Assembly (NCBI RefSeq): GCF_029892445.1
Contig: NZ_JARXVJ010000001.1
Coordinates: forward strand, 4,216,001 to 4,280,000
Origin: Chryseobacterium sp. H1D6B
GTDB lineage: Bacteria > Bacteroidota > Bacteroidia > Flavobacteriales > Weeksellaceae
DNA: 64,000 nt
Direction of reading: 5' to 3'
Made by a program: the position numbers and the translations under genes. Under the pieces are notes generated by a model. The model was given only the letters and a program-made list of their open reading frames with translations, was not told where the DNA came from and made no database searches. Positions 49,280-58,275 of the stretch are shown here, one piece after another; positions within the stretch are counted from its first letter, which is position 1, and every line of letters begins with the position of its first letter.

Positions 49280-49591
49280 ATGAAAACATTAGCTAAAGAT
49301 ATACCCAATCTTCATCACAAATTCTTCTGGGAATTTAGGTTTGATGAGATTGATTGGAAAGGGTCTTATAAAATGGTAATCGCTCGTATCGTTGAGCGTG
49401 GCAGTCAGGATGAAATTGATGAAATCGTTCGTTTTTATAGTTATGAAAAAGTGATTAAGGCAATCCGTGACGAAATTTATTTCCTGCCCAACTATGCCAT
49501 TGATGATGCTCTAAAATTCTTTCCCGAACTTAAAAAAGAAGAAATGTACTGTTATCTGAATAGGAAAGATAAGCCGTATCACTGGATATAA
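49280..49591 (+). CDS. Antitoxin-like protein (DUF6922 type)
   Basis: 103 residues from ATG 49280; an in-frame TTG at 49241 would add 13 basic residues. The pattern LHHKFFWEFRFDEIDWKGSY, IARIVERGSQDEIDEIVRFY and FPELKKEEMYCYLNRK matches the small DUF6922 partner that accompanies AbiEii-like nucleotidyltransferases in Bacteroidota. In most such pairs the partner comes first; here it follows the toxin. It probably neutralises or represses the toxin gene; the exact mode is not visible. Confidence 0.75.
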   Translation: MKTLAKDIPNLHHKFFWEFRFDEIDWKGSYKMVIARIVERGSQDEIDEIVRFYSYEKVIKAIRDEIYFLPNYAIDDALKFFPELKKEEMYCYLNRKDKPYHWI

Positions 49592-49716
49592 AGTCGACAA
49601 GAAAGGCTTTTGCCGTTATTTCACTCCTACAATACTGGTAGCTTGCACAAGTGAATTCATACTCAATTACTAGGGCATAGCTAAGCATACACTAAACACA
49701 AGATAAATTCTTAAAA

Positions 49717-50541
49717 ATGAAAGGCTTTCTGAGAAATGATGAATATATCACTCCTCCCGGCTCGTTAAGCCAATTATTTTCCCATCCCTCCAATAATGGT
49801 CAAAAAAGCATTGATATATCAATATTCAACGATCACAGGTATGCATTTTTCTTTTGAAATAAATGGACGCAGAGACTAATCAAAGAAGATCGAATTAATT
49901 ATCCGCCATGCCTGGTTACATTAGACTGGCATCAGGATTTAGTTGTTCCTGAGGATATGGAAAAGAAAGACCTGGAAGATCTCGACTTAAACAGCAATAA
50001 CGATGTGGCAACGTATGCATGGGCAAATTTAAGCAGTATTAATGATACACACATTATGTCGGCTGCTTATCTAAATATTATAGGAGATATATACCTTCAT
50101 TGCCATCAGGGATCATTTGATCGTGATTGGGAAGATGACCAAATTATTGACCGATACGGTAATACCCATACCATAAAAAAATTTAAGGAGTATAAAGATT
50201 TGGAGAATTGTCTTTTATTAAGTGATGAAAACTATGTTTATTTTGATATAGATCTGGACTTTTTCACTTTGAAAAATCCATTAAATGGAGAAGGTGCTGA
50301 TTATACCTATTTATCAGAAAGGATAATAAAAGAAATGCTCAGTCATGAACATTCATTAATACAATGGATTTTCCGTCGGCTTGAGGGAATTACTATTGCA
50401 ACAGAACCGGAACATACCGGTGGCTTACTGAAATCCAATAGGCTGTTAAATGTCATCAACAATATCTGGTTTCGACCTTCACTTTTTACATCATATCCGG
50501 GACAGTGGGATAAAGAAACGAAATGGAAACATTTAAGGTAA
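49717..50541 (+). pseudogene. UPF0489-like protein with one in-frame stop
   Basis: A 274-codon frame from ATG 49717 is interrupted only by a TGA at 49855-49857 (codon 47). The second part, from 49957 onward, contains VTLDWHQDL upstream, then HCHQGSFDRDWEDD and ENYVYFDIDLDFFTLKNPL. The YxDxDLDFF motif and an earlier SLDxHxD-like segment fit the UPF0489 family (arginase-fold-like metal site). The residue before NKW is likely Trp (TGG to TGA). Everything else is in frame, so the loss is recent, or the TGA is a sequencing error. A strong terminator follows. Confidence 0.65.
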
Positions 50542-50666
50542 TAGTAGTTTCTGTAGTTGTGGAGTTTTTTCCTACCTCTGGCAATCGTTCAGTATCTGCC
50601 ATTTTTTGTGTATATAAATTAAGAACGTTTAAGCAATGATAAAATTTATAAAAGCAAAATAAATAG

Positions 50667-50698
50667 AATGCGGTCGCTTCCAAAGCGACCGCATTTTT
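50667..50698 (+). terminator. Strong intrinsic terminator
   Basis: AATGCGGTCGCTT (50667-50679), CCA loop, AAGCGACCGCATT (50683-50695) followed by TTT: a perfect 13-bp stem of high G+C. It closes the UPF0489-like transcript and, read the other way, the minus-strand gene at 50784-51668. Confidence 0.8.
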
Positions 50699-50783
50699 AT
50701 AAGTCGACAAAAGCTAGCTGTTATAAAATACATAACCTGCATTACTCCAATGATTACCACAGAACAGGTCACGGACATAGGCT

Positions 50784-51668
50784 TCAACTATCCTCTGTTA
50801 TTGTACTTATTTTGCCTTCCTTAAGTTTAAACATCATCTGCTTGTATTTCATTGGATTACTCAATTTATTTTCTTCATTCATTGCAACTGGATAATATTT
50901 TATTCCGATAGTGATCATTCCTGATGGATCAAAATGCCATGAATACCTGATTTTAAAATCGTGGGAACATAGTTCTTGACCAGGAGATTTAATGTATTTT
51001 TCAAATTTGCTGATGCCTTCAAATTTTTGTATTTGTTGCCAGTTCACTTTTTTTACAAAAACAACATCATTGGCCAGATATTTAAGAATTTCTTTATAAT
51101 CAGCATGGTTACAGGAATTGATAAACCCCCTGATCATCTTTCGTGGATTTTTTTCATGTTCCCTTTTTTCTTTCTTTTTGGTTGCTGTATGCTTCTCAAA
51201 ATCCTGATCGACCAATTCTTTCATTTTGTAAATACCCCAATGAAATGCTTCGGCAGGTGTTTTATAAAGCTTGTCTTGTAATACCTCAATCTCTTCATTT
51301 TTGCTATTGTACGTTTTGAACTCATTGAGAAGCAGAAATCCCTTTTCATCTGTGGATCGGTTTATTCCATCAATAATATTGATATAATAACTTTGCTCTT
51401 CTGCTCCGAACAAAACCTTAATTTCAGGAGAGAATTTTTCAGGTTTGTGATCTGATTTTTTTATAAGATATTTGGTTTCATTCAGCGGATTTTCAATTTG
51501 TCTTCCCCAACCATCGGTTGAAAATTCCGACTGATGCCTCGACAATTGCAGGCGTATTTCTTTTCTTCCTTTTTCAAGATCTGAGGAAAATTCATAATCA
51601 GGAAAACAGCGTAGCAGAGCCGTATCTAATTCCCGGTTTACAAATATTCTTATTTCAGTCTCTATCAT
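50784..51668 (-). CDS. Unknown protein with C-terminal NTF2/SnoaL-like domain
   Basis: 294 residues, no signal peptide. The N-terminal 150 residues (TEIRIFVNRELDTALLRCFP, IKVLFGAEEQSYYINIIDGI) have no known match to me. The C-terminal 115 residues run helix-helix then strands (MIRGFINSCNHADYKEILKY, LANDVVFVKKVNWQQ, FKIRYSWHFDPSGMITIGIK, FKLKEGKISTI), the layout of NTF2-like/SnoaL folds. Possibly an enzyme-like or immunity-like protein, but no active residues can be pointed to. Single gene. Confidence 0.7.
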   Translation of the reverse strand: MIETEIRIFVNRELDTALLRCFPDYEFSSDLEKGRKEIRLQLSRHQSEFSTDGWGRQIENPLNETKYLIKKSDHKPEKFSPEIKVLFGAEEQSYYINIIDGINRSTDEKGFLLLNEFKTYNSKNEEIEVLQDKLYKTPAEAFHWGIYKMKELVDQDFEKHTATKKKEKREHEKNPRKMIRGFINSCNHADYKEILKYLANDVVFVKKVNWQQIQKFEGISKFEKYIKSPGQELCSHDFKIRYSWHFDPSGMITIGIKYYPVAMNEENKLSNPMKYKQMMFKLKEGKISTITEDS

Positions 51669-52405
51669 CTTGCTATTTTCTGTTGAGTATTTTTTCTGCC
51701 TGGTAAAATTATTAAAAAAATACAGTAGAACTACCGAATCTGATATGGCTTGACCGTTGAATATCTTAATAAGCTGCTCTATAGATTAGAGTAATGTCAG
51801 TTAAGAGGGTAACCGCAGGTAGTATTTTACGATGGTCTGTTTCTCTGGTCAAAAATTGTTTTCAAAAGAAAAAAAGAGGAAAAAAAGAAAGCAGATCAAC
51901 GGGGCGGACAGGTGTAAAACCAAAAGGAAACTGAATAAATGGAGGGGCCCCTTTAGGGGAGGAAACCGTTTATGCGGTAGTCTTTTGGTTGGGGCTGTGT
52001 GATGGGATGTCCGCCGCACCTTCGCCGTCTTTTTATCCATTTTTTCTTTATAAATCATTTTATTTAAAGTTCCGCTTATGGAAAGCGGATAAATATCCGA
52101 TAACAAAAAGTGGCTTTAAAAGCCACAGAAAGGATACCAAAAAATTAAGCAGAGAAAGTGCTGGGTGTTTTTTAGTATGTTTTCATTAAATATCCATACA
52201 AAACTTTTTAATGCCTGGGGAATGAGTAATGGGCATATTAAAGTGTTTTGAGGATCAAAGAATCAGTCTGGAATAACAGTAGTATTTTGAGATTTTAACA
52301 GATGTGAATTTTAAAATCTAATCCTTTCAATAAATTTTCTCAAAATCTCATATCATTAAACAAAGTTTCATAAATTTACAACGTGTGAGTTTAATGTAAC
52401 AAAAT
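51669..52405. other. Noncoding region with short hairpins
   Basis: 737 bp before the serine recombinase. It holds GGGGCCCC/GGGG-type repeats near 51943-51961, a CCGCTTATGGAAAGCGG hairpin near 52071-52087 and GTGGCTTTAAAAGCCAC near 52111-52127. These stem-rich, slightly G+C-richer stretches resemble leading or transfer regions of conjugative elements. Open frames here are short, proline-rich and of low quality. Confidence 0.35.
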
Positions 52406-53011
52406 ATGAAAATAGGATATGCCCGGGTTTCGACCAAAGATCAAAATTTGGATTTGCAAATTGAAGCTTTAGAAAAAGCAGGTTGTAAGAAAATTTATCA
52501 GGAAAAAATTTCAGGCGCAACAAAGAATCGTCCCGAACTTGATAAAATGATAGAGCAATTCAGAGAAGGTGATGAACTTTATGTTTGGAGATTAGACCGG
52601 TTAGGCAGAAGTTTAAAAAATATTATTGATCTTGTCTTAAGTTTGAGTGATAAAGGCATTATAATAAAAGGTCTTGTAGATGGTGTAGACACTTCCACAA
52701 TTAATGGCAGACTATTTCTAAATCTTATGGCTTCCTTAGCTGAATATGAAAGAGAATTAATTAGAGAAAGAACTAACGCAGGATTGCAATCTGCAAGAGC
52801 TAGAGGAAGAACAGGAGGGAGGCCAAAGGGATATAAAGCAGAAACAATTTCAAAGCTACTACTTCTACGTTCAATTTATAAAGATCCAACAATGCGTCCC
52901 GAAGATATTTACAAACCTTTGGGATTGACCAGGGTAACATTTTATAGATATGCTAAGATTCTAGATAATCATACTGATGAAGAAATAAAAAAGATGGCTG
53001 CTAAAAAATAA
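52406..53011 (+). CDS. Small serine recombinase (resolvase/invertase)
   Basis: 201 residues. The catalytic N-terminal domain shows IGYARVSTKDQNLDLQIEAL (Ser in RVS), GCKKIYQEKISGATKNRPEL, YVWRLDRLGRSLKNIIDLV and MASLAEYERELIRERTNAGL, all complete. The C-terminal HTH (ETISKLLLLRSIYKDPTMRP, then IYKPLGLTRVTFYRYAKIL) is present, followed by a short acidic/basic tail. This is the Tn3-resolvase/Hin invertase type and appears functional. It stands at the left edge of the cassette array (first unit from 53135). No dif- or hix-like target that I can place is adjacent. It may be a passenger or may act in the array. Confidence 0.9.
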   Translation: MKIGYARVSTKDQNLDLQIEALEKAGCKKIYQEKISGATKNRPELDKMIEQFREGDELYVWRLDRLGRSLKNIIDLVLSLSDKGIIIKGLVDGVDTSTINGRLFLNLMASLAEYERELIRERTNAGLQSARARGRTGGRPKGYKAETISKLLLLRSIYKDPTMRPEDIYKPLGLTRVTFYRYAKILDNHTDEEIKKMAAKK

Positions 53012-53134
53012 TATCACACAACTAGATTGCGTAGCAGTAAAGTAATTTTGTTTTAAGTAAAACTAATAGATACCAAATGGTCTTAAGAATTTTCTATAGT
53101 TTATAAATGAGTTTGTAATAAATTAAACTAAAAA

Positions 53135-53818
53135 ATGAATCAAGAAAAAAAAACTATTTTTACATCATCACTGTTCGATTTTGAAAATGTTGAAGACAAT
53201 AACCAAAAGTCGATAGAAAATTATTCTCGAATAATTAATACTGGAGACCATCGTTCAAGAATTGTTTTAGCGGGGATCATTGTTGAGTCATATTTTGACA
53301 GGTTACTGAAATGTTTTTTTATTGACTATAAAAATTTATCAGATAGAAGTGACTTCACATTCTCTTTCAAAATTAGTTTACTAAAATCAATGAGAATTAT
53401 ACCAAATGAGATTATTGTATTGTGTGACATGATTAGAAAAGTGAGAAATATTTTCGCACATAACTTTGAAATTGATGTAATAGATGACATCGACCCTAAA
53501 CTTGTAAAAAATATAAATCAACTTTATCGCGAAAAAACCAAATCAAAAATTGAAAAAGAATTAATTGAAAAATTTCATTCTTTATATTCTCTAGGTTATA
53601 GTGAATTAAGAGCCTATGAGAAAAACGTAAAACTTTTAAGAGAAACTGTAGATGATGAAAATTTTGAAAAGGATATTCAAAAAATCAATGAAAGTAGACG
53701 ACACATCTTTTACGAGAACTTGCGAAAAGGAAAGCCTATTAAAACAATTGATAGAGGTAATGGCGAGATAGAAGAAGTATTTTCACAGGGATTAAGTGTA
53801 ATAAGGAAAAAACAGTAA
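53135..53818 (+). CDS. HEPN-like protein (MltR-type)
   Basis: 227 residues. The N-terminal 120 residues are helical: GDHRSRIVLAGIIVESYFDRL, FTFSFKISLLKSMRIIPNEI, then MIRKVRNIFAHNFEID. RNIFAH fits the Rx4H motif of HEPN RNases (about 103-108) and the layout resembles MltR and related DUF4145-like proteins. The C-terminal part is a coiled-coil-like helix rich in Lys/Glu. It has its own noncoding tail of about 350 bp with an AACATCG-GGCAA stretch resembling Bacteroidota cassette attC ends. No partner gene is adjacent, so this is a single-gene cassette with a probable defence or stress role. Confidence 0.7.
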   Translation: MNQEKKTIFTSSLFDFENVEDNNQKSIENYSRIINTGDHRSRIVLAGIIVESYFDRLLKCFFIDYKNLSDRSDFTFSFKISLLKSMRIIPNEIIVLCDMIRKVRNIFAHNFEIDVIDDIDPKLVKNINQLYREKTKSKIEKELIEKFHSLYSLGYSELRAYEKNVKLLRETVDDENFEKDIQKINESRRHIFYENLRKGKPIKTIDRGNGEIEEVFSQGLSVIRKKQ

Positions 53819-54166
53819 GAACAACCGCTTCTTAAAAGAATAGCTATAACAATTCTTCAATGATCTTTTTGCTACATATGAAGATATTTGGAGGATGCTA
53901 AATAATTTAAATGCTTTATAAAGCGCAGATTTATAGTAGAACTACGATTAACATCGTTTGGCAAATGAGGGATTAAGTGCTAAATTGAAACTTTTCGCAT
54001 CTATATTCATCAATAGCTGTTTGCTTTTCTTTTTTCATTAAATTTATCTAAGGGCTCACAGTTTTGGATCACGATCGGTCTGAAGTGAATTTTCGCTCAA
54101 TCCAAGCCCGCAATATAGTCGAGCCGTGGCACGTCACCAGAAAGTCATCAAAAAACCCCATAAAAT
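53819..54166. other. Noncoding tail of the HEPN cassette, attC-like
   Basis: 348 bp without a gene. From about 53950 it shows the style seen at the ends of Bacteroidota gene cassettes: a TAACATCG start and GGCAAATGAGGG, then the GC-rich segments GATCACGATCGGTC and GCCGTGGCACGTCACC before the next gene at 54167. A weak match to the array box (TCATCAAAAAACCCCAT, 54145-54161) lies 5 bp before that start. Structural pairing is not fully traceable by eye. Confidence 0.45.
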
Positions 54167-55510
54167 TTGAGTATAGAAAAAAACATAGCAGTAACACCAT
54201 TAATCAAATTTGAAAAACCGAATGAGAAATTTATAATACATGATGGTAATTTTGAACTAAAGAATTCCAAATCGGAAATTCTAAAAGTTAATGGAAAGAT
54301 TTACTTTAAATGGTTCCCACATATAGGTCCAAAATTTAAAGGTGAAATTCTTACTGGTGAAAGTTGCTCCTCTTTTTTCAAAGAGGAAAAATTACAATTC
54401 ATAATTAATAAAAATGTAGTTGCGGATTGTTATATCAGTAATCAAACTATTGGTGAAAATCATATTATTTCTGGTGGCTTTTTTGGCAATATTTTATTAG
54501 GCGACAAATCACTTTCTTCACAAAAATTTAAATTTTCTGTATTAAATATTGAAGATTTCTTCGGTGAAAACATTGAGTTTAAGACTGAATATACAGCTAA
54601 ATATTCCAGTGGTCGTATTTTATTAAAAAATAAAAAATTTGAAATATTAATAGATAAAGATTTCAATTATAAAGAAAAATCCAATTTATTAAAAGAAGAG
54701 GGAGGATTTCATATTTTATATAATGGTGAAATTAATTTCTTTAAAGATTCTTTAAATTACAAACAAATTAATGAAATTATAGAGATTCTTGGCAATTTCT
54801 TAAGCTTCGTTTCTGGTAAAAAAAATGTACCATTATTTGTGTCTGCACTCCATCAAGATGAAATTCTTTATCAAGATTATACGGGTTATCATAATTATCC
54901 ATATGAATATAGACCATCTTGGAGCAACCTTTACACAACACATTATTTAAACGATTTATTTCAAAATTTTTATGAGCTTTGGAAGATTAATTCTGAAAGT
55001 AAATTCTTTTTATCTTCAATAATTCATTGGTATACAGAAATTAATTGTAATAGTGGATATTCTGAAGGGTCACTAATATTGGCACAAACCGCATTAGAAT
55101 TACTTTACAATTGGCTAGTTATTGAAAACAAGAAATTAATCATTGGAAAAGATTCGGAAAATATTAGTGCAGCAAATAAAATTCGGTTATTAATCTCTCA
55201 ATTATCAATATCTTACGAAGTTCCAGCGAAATTCGTAAGACTTGAAAAATATAGAAAAGATAGTAAATTACCCGATGGAATTGAGGCAATCGTACAGATA
55301 AGAAACGCTATAGTACATTCACAAGAGGAAAAAAGAAAAAAATTAAGTGAAATAGACAATATGGCAATTTACGAAGCTGTTCAGCTAAGTTTATGGTATA
55401 TTGAATTAAGTTTACTCTATATTTTGAAATTTGATGCCAAATATTCAAATCGATGTTCAGTTGAATTAGTATCGTCTTACAAATTAGAATTACCGCCTTG
55501 GAGCAAATAA
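54167..55510 (+). CDS. ApeA-like protein with HEPN domain
   Basis: 447 residues, starting at TTG 54167 because a stop codon is one codon upstream and no better in-frame ATG exists nearby. The N-terminal ~200 residues are beta-rich (FIIHDGNFELKNSKSEILKV, GEILTGESCSSFF, YISNQTIGENHIISGGFFGN), like the ApeA N-terminal domain. The C-terminal half is helical with AQTALELLYNWLVIENKK and the Rx4H HEPN motif RNAIVH (378-383). HEPN domains are RNases in many phage-defence and abortive-infection systems, and this domain pair is found in single-gene defence proteins. It directly follows the HEPN cassette tail. Confidence 0.7.
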   Translation: MSIEKNIAVTPLIKFEKPNEKFIIHDGNFELKNSKSEILKVNGKIYFKWFPHIGPKFKGEILTGESCSSFFKEEKLQFIINKNVVADCYISNQTIGENHIISGGFFGNILLGDKSLSSQKFKFSVLNIEDFFGENIEFKTEYTAKYSSGRILLKNKKFEILIDKDFNYKEKSNLLKEEGGFHILYNGEINFFKDSLNYKQINEIIEILGNFLSFVSGKKNVPLFVSALHQDEILYQDYTGYHNYPYEYRPSWSNLYTTHYLNDLFQNFYELWKINSESKFFLSSIIHWYTEINCNSGYSEGSLILAQTALELLYNWLVIENKKLIIGKDSENISAANKIRLLISQLSISYEVPAKFVRLEKYRKDSKLPDGIEAIVQIRNAIVHSQEEKRKKLSEIDNMAIYEAVQLSLWYIELSLLYILKFDAKYSNRCSVELVSSYKLELPPWSK

Positions 55511-55725
55511 GATCTTGTACCAACAAGAATTTGGAGTAAATGGCATATGCTTCCATTGGTGTAAGTTGAAAATTTGTGCTTTCATTTCGGCACTATCGCC
55601 AAGTAGAACGTTATCTATTGGTCAAAAATAATCTCAAATTGATTGGAAACAGCCTTAGTTTTGTGTTTTTATAAGTGAGGTTTAGCAAGCAAGCTTTTTT
55701 TCTTCTTTCATATTACATTTGTAAT
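55511..55725. other. Cassette boundary with attC-like hairpin
   Basis: Between the ApeA-like gene and the next one. AATTTGTGCTTTCATTTCGG and CACTATCGCC form a GTGC/GCAC hairpin (55571-55592 region), followed by AACGTTATCT (55607-55616) and a degenerate box AATCTCAAATTGATT (55630-55644). The same order (TTTGTG..., CACAAAG or CAC..., AACGTTATCT, CAAAAATAATCTCA) recurs at 60481-60575, so this is a conserved boundary module. Confidence 0.5.
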
Positions 55726-56130
55726 ATGACAAACATTTTACAAAAAGGGCATCTTATCCTTTGTTTTGGAAAAATCTCTAAAATACAAGCAGTATTTAAT
55801 GACACGGTGATTTTAGATCCTCATGGATGCAAAAGATTAAGTGATTGTATTACTGTAAATGTACAGGACCTATCCCCCGCAAAAATAGAATTCCAAACAT
55901 TAATTACACTTGGTTTCGAAATTAAACACCAATCGAATGATTGTTATGTTTTAACCTACAATGAAGAATTACTTTTAATTTATGATAAAAAAATTAATAG
56001 GGCAATAATGTGTAACACAAAAAATACTTGGACTATTAGTACGTATATACATGATTTACAAGATGATTTTTATAATTTAACAGGGGATAATTTGAATTAT
56101 AGAATCCAAAAGTGCTCTTGTTGCAAATAG
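55726..56130 (+). CDS. Small cytosolic protein, unknown
   Basis: 134 residues from ATG 55726 (MTNILQKGHLILCFG); an in-frame GTG at 55675 would add 17 hydrophobic residues of doubtful value. Mixed alpha/beta with several cysteines, ending KCSCCK. The first 60 residues look like beta strands (HLILCFGKISKIQAVF, DTVILDPHG). No family recognised. Single-gene unit of the array in plus orientation. Confidence 0.6.
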   Translation: MTNILQKGHLILCFGKISKIQAVFNDTVILDPHGCKRLSDCITVNVQDLSPAKIEFQTLITLGFEIKHQSNDCYVLTYNEELLLIYDKKINRAIMCNTKNTWTISTYIHDLQDDFYNLTGDNLNYRIQKCSCCK

Positions 56131-56422
56131 TAAATTTACAATATGAATCTGTCTCAAAAAACGATCCGCATTTCTTTTGAAGAAAAGAATCTTTTCCGAA
56201 CACTGAATTCGGAATATAGAACTCAGGCCTCTGATAAATAATTACTTCAGCAAAATGCATTTTCAAATATTAAATACATATTAATTTTAAATCTATGCGC
56301 TTATCCAAACGCGAAAAAATATACTATATTTTTCAATAAGATATTTAAAGCCAAAAATATTAGAGTAATTGTATATATTTTATATTAACGCAATGCGTAA
56401 ATTTGGGTGTTAGCAGAAATCT
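56131..56422. other. Cassette boundary with exact box and GTTAGC end
   Basis: 292 bp. An exact copy of the array box TCTCAAAAAACGAT lies at 56152-56165, within a 32-codon frame starting at ATG 56143 (MNLSQKTIRISFEEKN...), which is probably not a gene. Just before the next gene, TGTTAGCAGAA (56408-56418) is the reverse complement (10 of 11) of TTCAGCTAACA at 57196-57206, which follows that gene. Such left-right complementarity is the hallmark of an integron-type cassette. Confidence 0.5.
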
Positions 56423-57193
56423 ATGAAAAAACTTACCGTAAAATTATTATTCCTTCTTTTAGTCTTTTGTTCTTTTTGCTTAAAATCTCAAACAAGTAAT
56501 AGCAAAATGGAAAATGATTGGATTATCTTCGTTAAAAATTCTGATTTTTCAGAATCTTTCAAATTAGAATTATCAAAACAACTCGAAGGAAAATTATACA
56601 AACTAAATAATTTGGATAAAGATCAAAAGAATCCAATTAAACTTGTAATTGGAATGGAAGAATTAAATCAAACTATTTCAAATGGCTATATTTTCAGTTC
56701 AGCAAATGTATATATCAATGAAAACGATGAAATGTTTCCGATTACAATTTGTTGGAAATCTTCGGATTTTACTGATTTGAAAGAAATTCAAAAAAGTAAT
56801 ATAATTGGAAAAAAAATAAATTTTGAATGGTGCAAAGATTTTCCTTTTCAAGAATTGAAAACTGCTCTTACAACACAAAAGGTCTACGAAAAAATCAATA
56901 ATCTAAATTATATAATTAAGATAAAATATTATCCTGACTTATTTGTAAATTTCAATCTCAATATTCCATTGAATGATAAAGAGTCGGAAATTATTGAAAA
57001 TATTTTCAACAAAAACAAAAAAGTCTATGTTTCTAAATTTACTGAAAATTCAATAATGCTTGATTTTCAAATTGATTCAATGAATTTGAAAGAAGAAGAT
57101 TTCTATAAAGATATTGAATTTCTTAAATCTTCAATCAAAGAAATATCAGAATTAGAATTCTCAAATAAAATAGAAAATATTGAAATAAAATAA
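56423..57193 (+). CDS. Secreted protein, unknown; cassette cargo
   Basis: 256 residues; signal peptide MKKLTVKLLFLLLVFCSFCL ending in KSQ. The mature part is beta/alpha mixed and Lys/Asn/Glu-rich (FSESFKLELSKQLEGKLYKL, PIKLVIGMEELNQTI, INFEWCKDFPFQELKTAL). No family recognised. It lies between the TGTTAGCAGAA and TTCAGCTAACA ends described for this unit and is the clearest integron-cassette-like unit. There is no promoter of note: the start follows the boundary by 4 bases. Confidence 0.7.
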   Translation: MKKLTVKLLFLLLVFCSFCLKSQTSNSKMENDWIIFVKNSDFSESFKLELSKQLEGKLYKLNNLDKDQKNPIKLVIGMEELNQTISNGYIFSSANVYINENDEMFPITICWKSSDFTDLKEIQKSNIIGKKINFEWCKDFPFQELKTALTTQKVYEKINNLNYIIKIKYYPDLFVNFNLNIPLNDKESEIIENIFNKNKKVYVSKFTENSIMLDFQIDSMNLKEEDFYKDIEFLKSSIKEISELEFSNKIENIEIK

Positions 57194-57195
57194 AC

Positions 57196-57351
57196 TTCAG
57201 CTAACAGAAGTTTTGAGTCAGGCGAACTGAAGTGCAAAATTCAATAATAGTTTTTTAATTGAACTTTAGTAATAATATCGGCTTTTGTGCTTCGATTGCC
57301 CACCCGAGCACAAAGTCCCCAAAAAACGTTTACTAAATCTCAAAAAACGAT
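57196..57351 (+). other. attC-like structure and box after the secreted-protein cassette
   Basis: Starts with TTCAGCTAACA (57196-57206, an RYYYAAC-like core except for one base), then an imperfect stem, a strong hairpin TTTGTGCTTCG / CGAGCACAAAG (~57284-57315) and AACGTT (57326-57331), giving a 130-140 bp imperfect palindrome of attC size. The exact box TCTCAAAAAACGAT follows at 57338-57351. The same module (TGCAAARTTCAA..., TTTGTG...CACAAAG, AACCGTTATC, box) is seen at 60450-60575. Confidence 0.5.
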
Positions 57352-57384
57352 GTTATCTGAAAGTGAAAACTAAAACTCCAATCA

Positions 57385-58275
57385 ATGACAAATCTAGAAC
57401 TCCAAAGATATAACGACTTTCTTTTCTTAGTTAACACACTATCTTATAAAAGAGAAATATCACAAATTTATAGAGGTGATTCATTAGAGAATTTATGCAA
57501 GAAATTAAATATCGATTATCTAGAAGAAAATACAGATACAGATTTGGTTAGTGAAAGACTTTTTATGGTTGGCGAAAAAGCCAAGAGATATTATATTGAT
57601 GATAACAGTTTTAGAATAGAGGAATATGAAAATAAGGTATTTGGGAAAATAATTAAATACTTTAATGATTCATTAAAGAATAAAAATGAAAATATAAAAT
57701 ATTTTTTTGAGAGAAATTCAGTCCTTCGGGACTTTTTTACAGATAAAAAGAATAAGCAAATATTTCAAGAAAAAATTAGAGAAGCATCTAAACTTGAAAA
57801 ATTAGCGATTAGAGATTATTATTTAACTTTACTTCATCAGTTAGCAGCAATTAATTATAAAAATAAATCTCATTTTGTATCAGCATCTAAAGATTATAAA
57901 ATAGCAAGAGAATTTTCAAGTTCAAGAAAAGAAAAATACAGAGTGATATTGCATTGTTGGCAACCAATTAAAAACGAAAAAAGTATAGTTAAAAAATTCA
58001 GTTTGCCTACTTATAGTTTCCACCCTTTTCAATATCAAAAAGAATATTCTTTACTAGGTGGAATACTACCTCACTTTATACATGTAATTGAATTTTGTGA
58101 TCAAAATAAGTTTGTTCCTAATCCCAATATTTTTAATCAAGATATTACTAAGTATTCTCTTTATTATGGATTAGAAATTGACCAAAGCGAATTTTTTGAG
58201 GTTTTAGAACATACAAACTATAAAAGATCAATGACAACTAATGGAACTGTTTATTGGGAAAATAGTAACAGCTAG
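57385..58275 (+). CDS. FRG-domain-like protein
   Basis: 296 residues. The YRGD at 29-32 and the later LHQLAAINYKNKSHFVSASK followed by KIAREFSSSRKEKYRVI place it near the FRG domain (named for its Phe-Arg-Gly-type motif; here Tyr-Arg-Gly), found in toxin-like and defence-linked proteins. The region between (60-140) is helical. FHPFQYQKEYSLLGGILPHF near the C terminus also fits. FRG proteins are suspected ADP-ribosyltransferase-like or nucleotide-modifying enzymes, but activity is not established. Single-gene cassette. Confidence 0.65.
   Translation: MTNLELQRYNDFLFLVNTLSYKREISQIYRGDSLENLCKKLNIDYLEENTDTDLVSERLFMVGEKAKRYYIDDNSFRIEEYENKVFGKIIKYFNDSLKNKNENIKYFFERNSVLRDFFTDKKNKQIFQEKIREASKLEKLAIRDYYLTLLHQLAAINYKNKSHFVSASKDYKIAREFSSSRKEKYRVILHCWQPIKNEKSIVKKFSLPTYSFHPFQYQKEYSLLGGILPHFIHVIEFCDQNKFVPNPNIFNQDITKYSLYYGLEIDQSEFFEVLEHTNYKRSMTTNGTVYWENSNS

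Noticed and set aside
49855..49857. TGA recoding (selenocysteine or Trp) in the UPF0489-like gene
   Set aside because: All other genes in the window use TGG for Trp and TGA as stop normally; no SECIS-like element is evident. A point mutation is simpler.
51849..52106. 85-codon minus-strand open frame, proline/histidine/lysine-rich
   Set aside because: Composition follows G+C-rich hairpins, ends in a Phe run; more likely noncoding leading-region DNA than a gene.
56143..56241. 32-codon frame MNLSQKTIRISFEEK overlapping the box at 56152
   Set aside because: Too short, contains the boundary box as coding sequence, no homologous frame at the other boxes.
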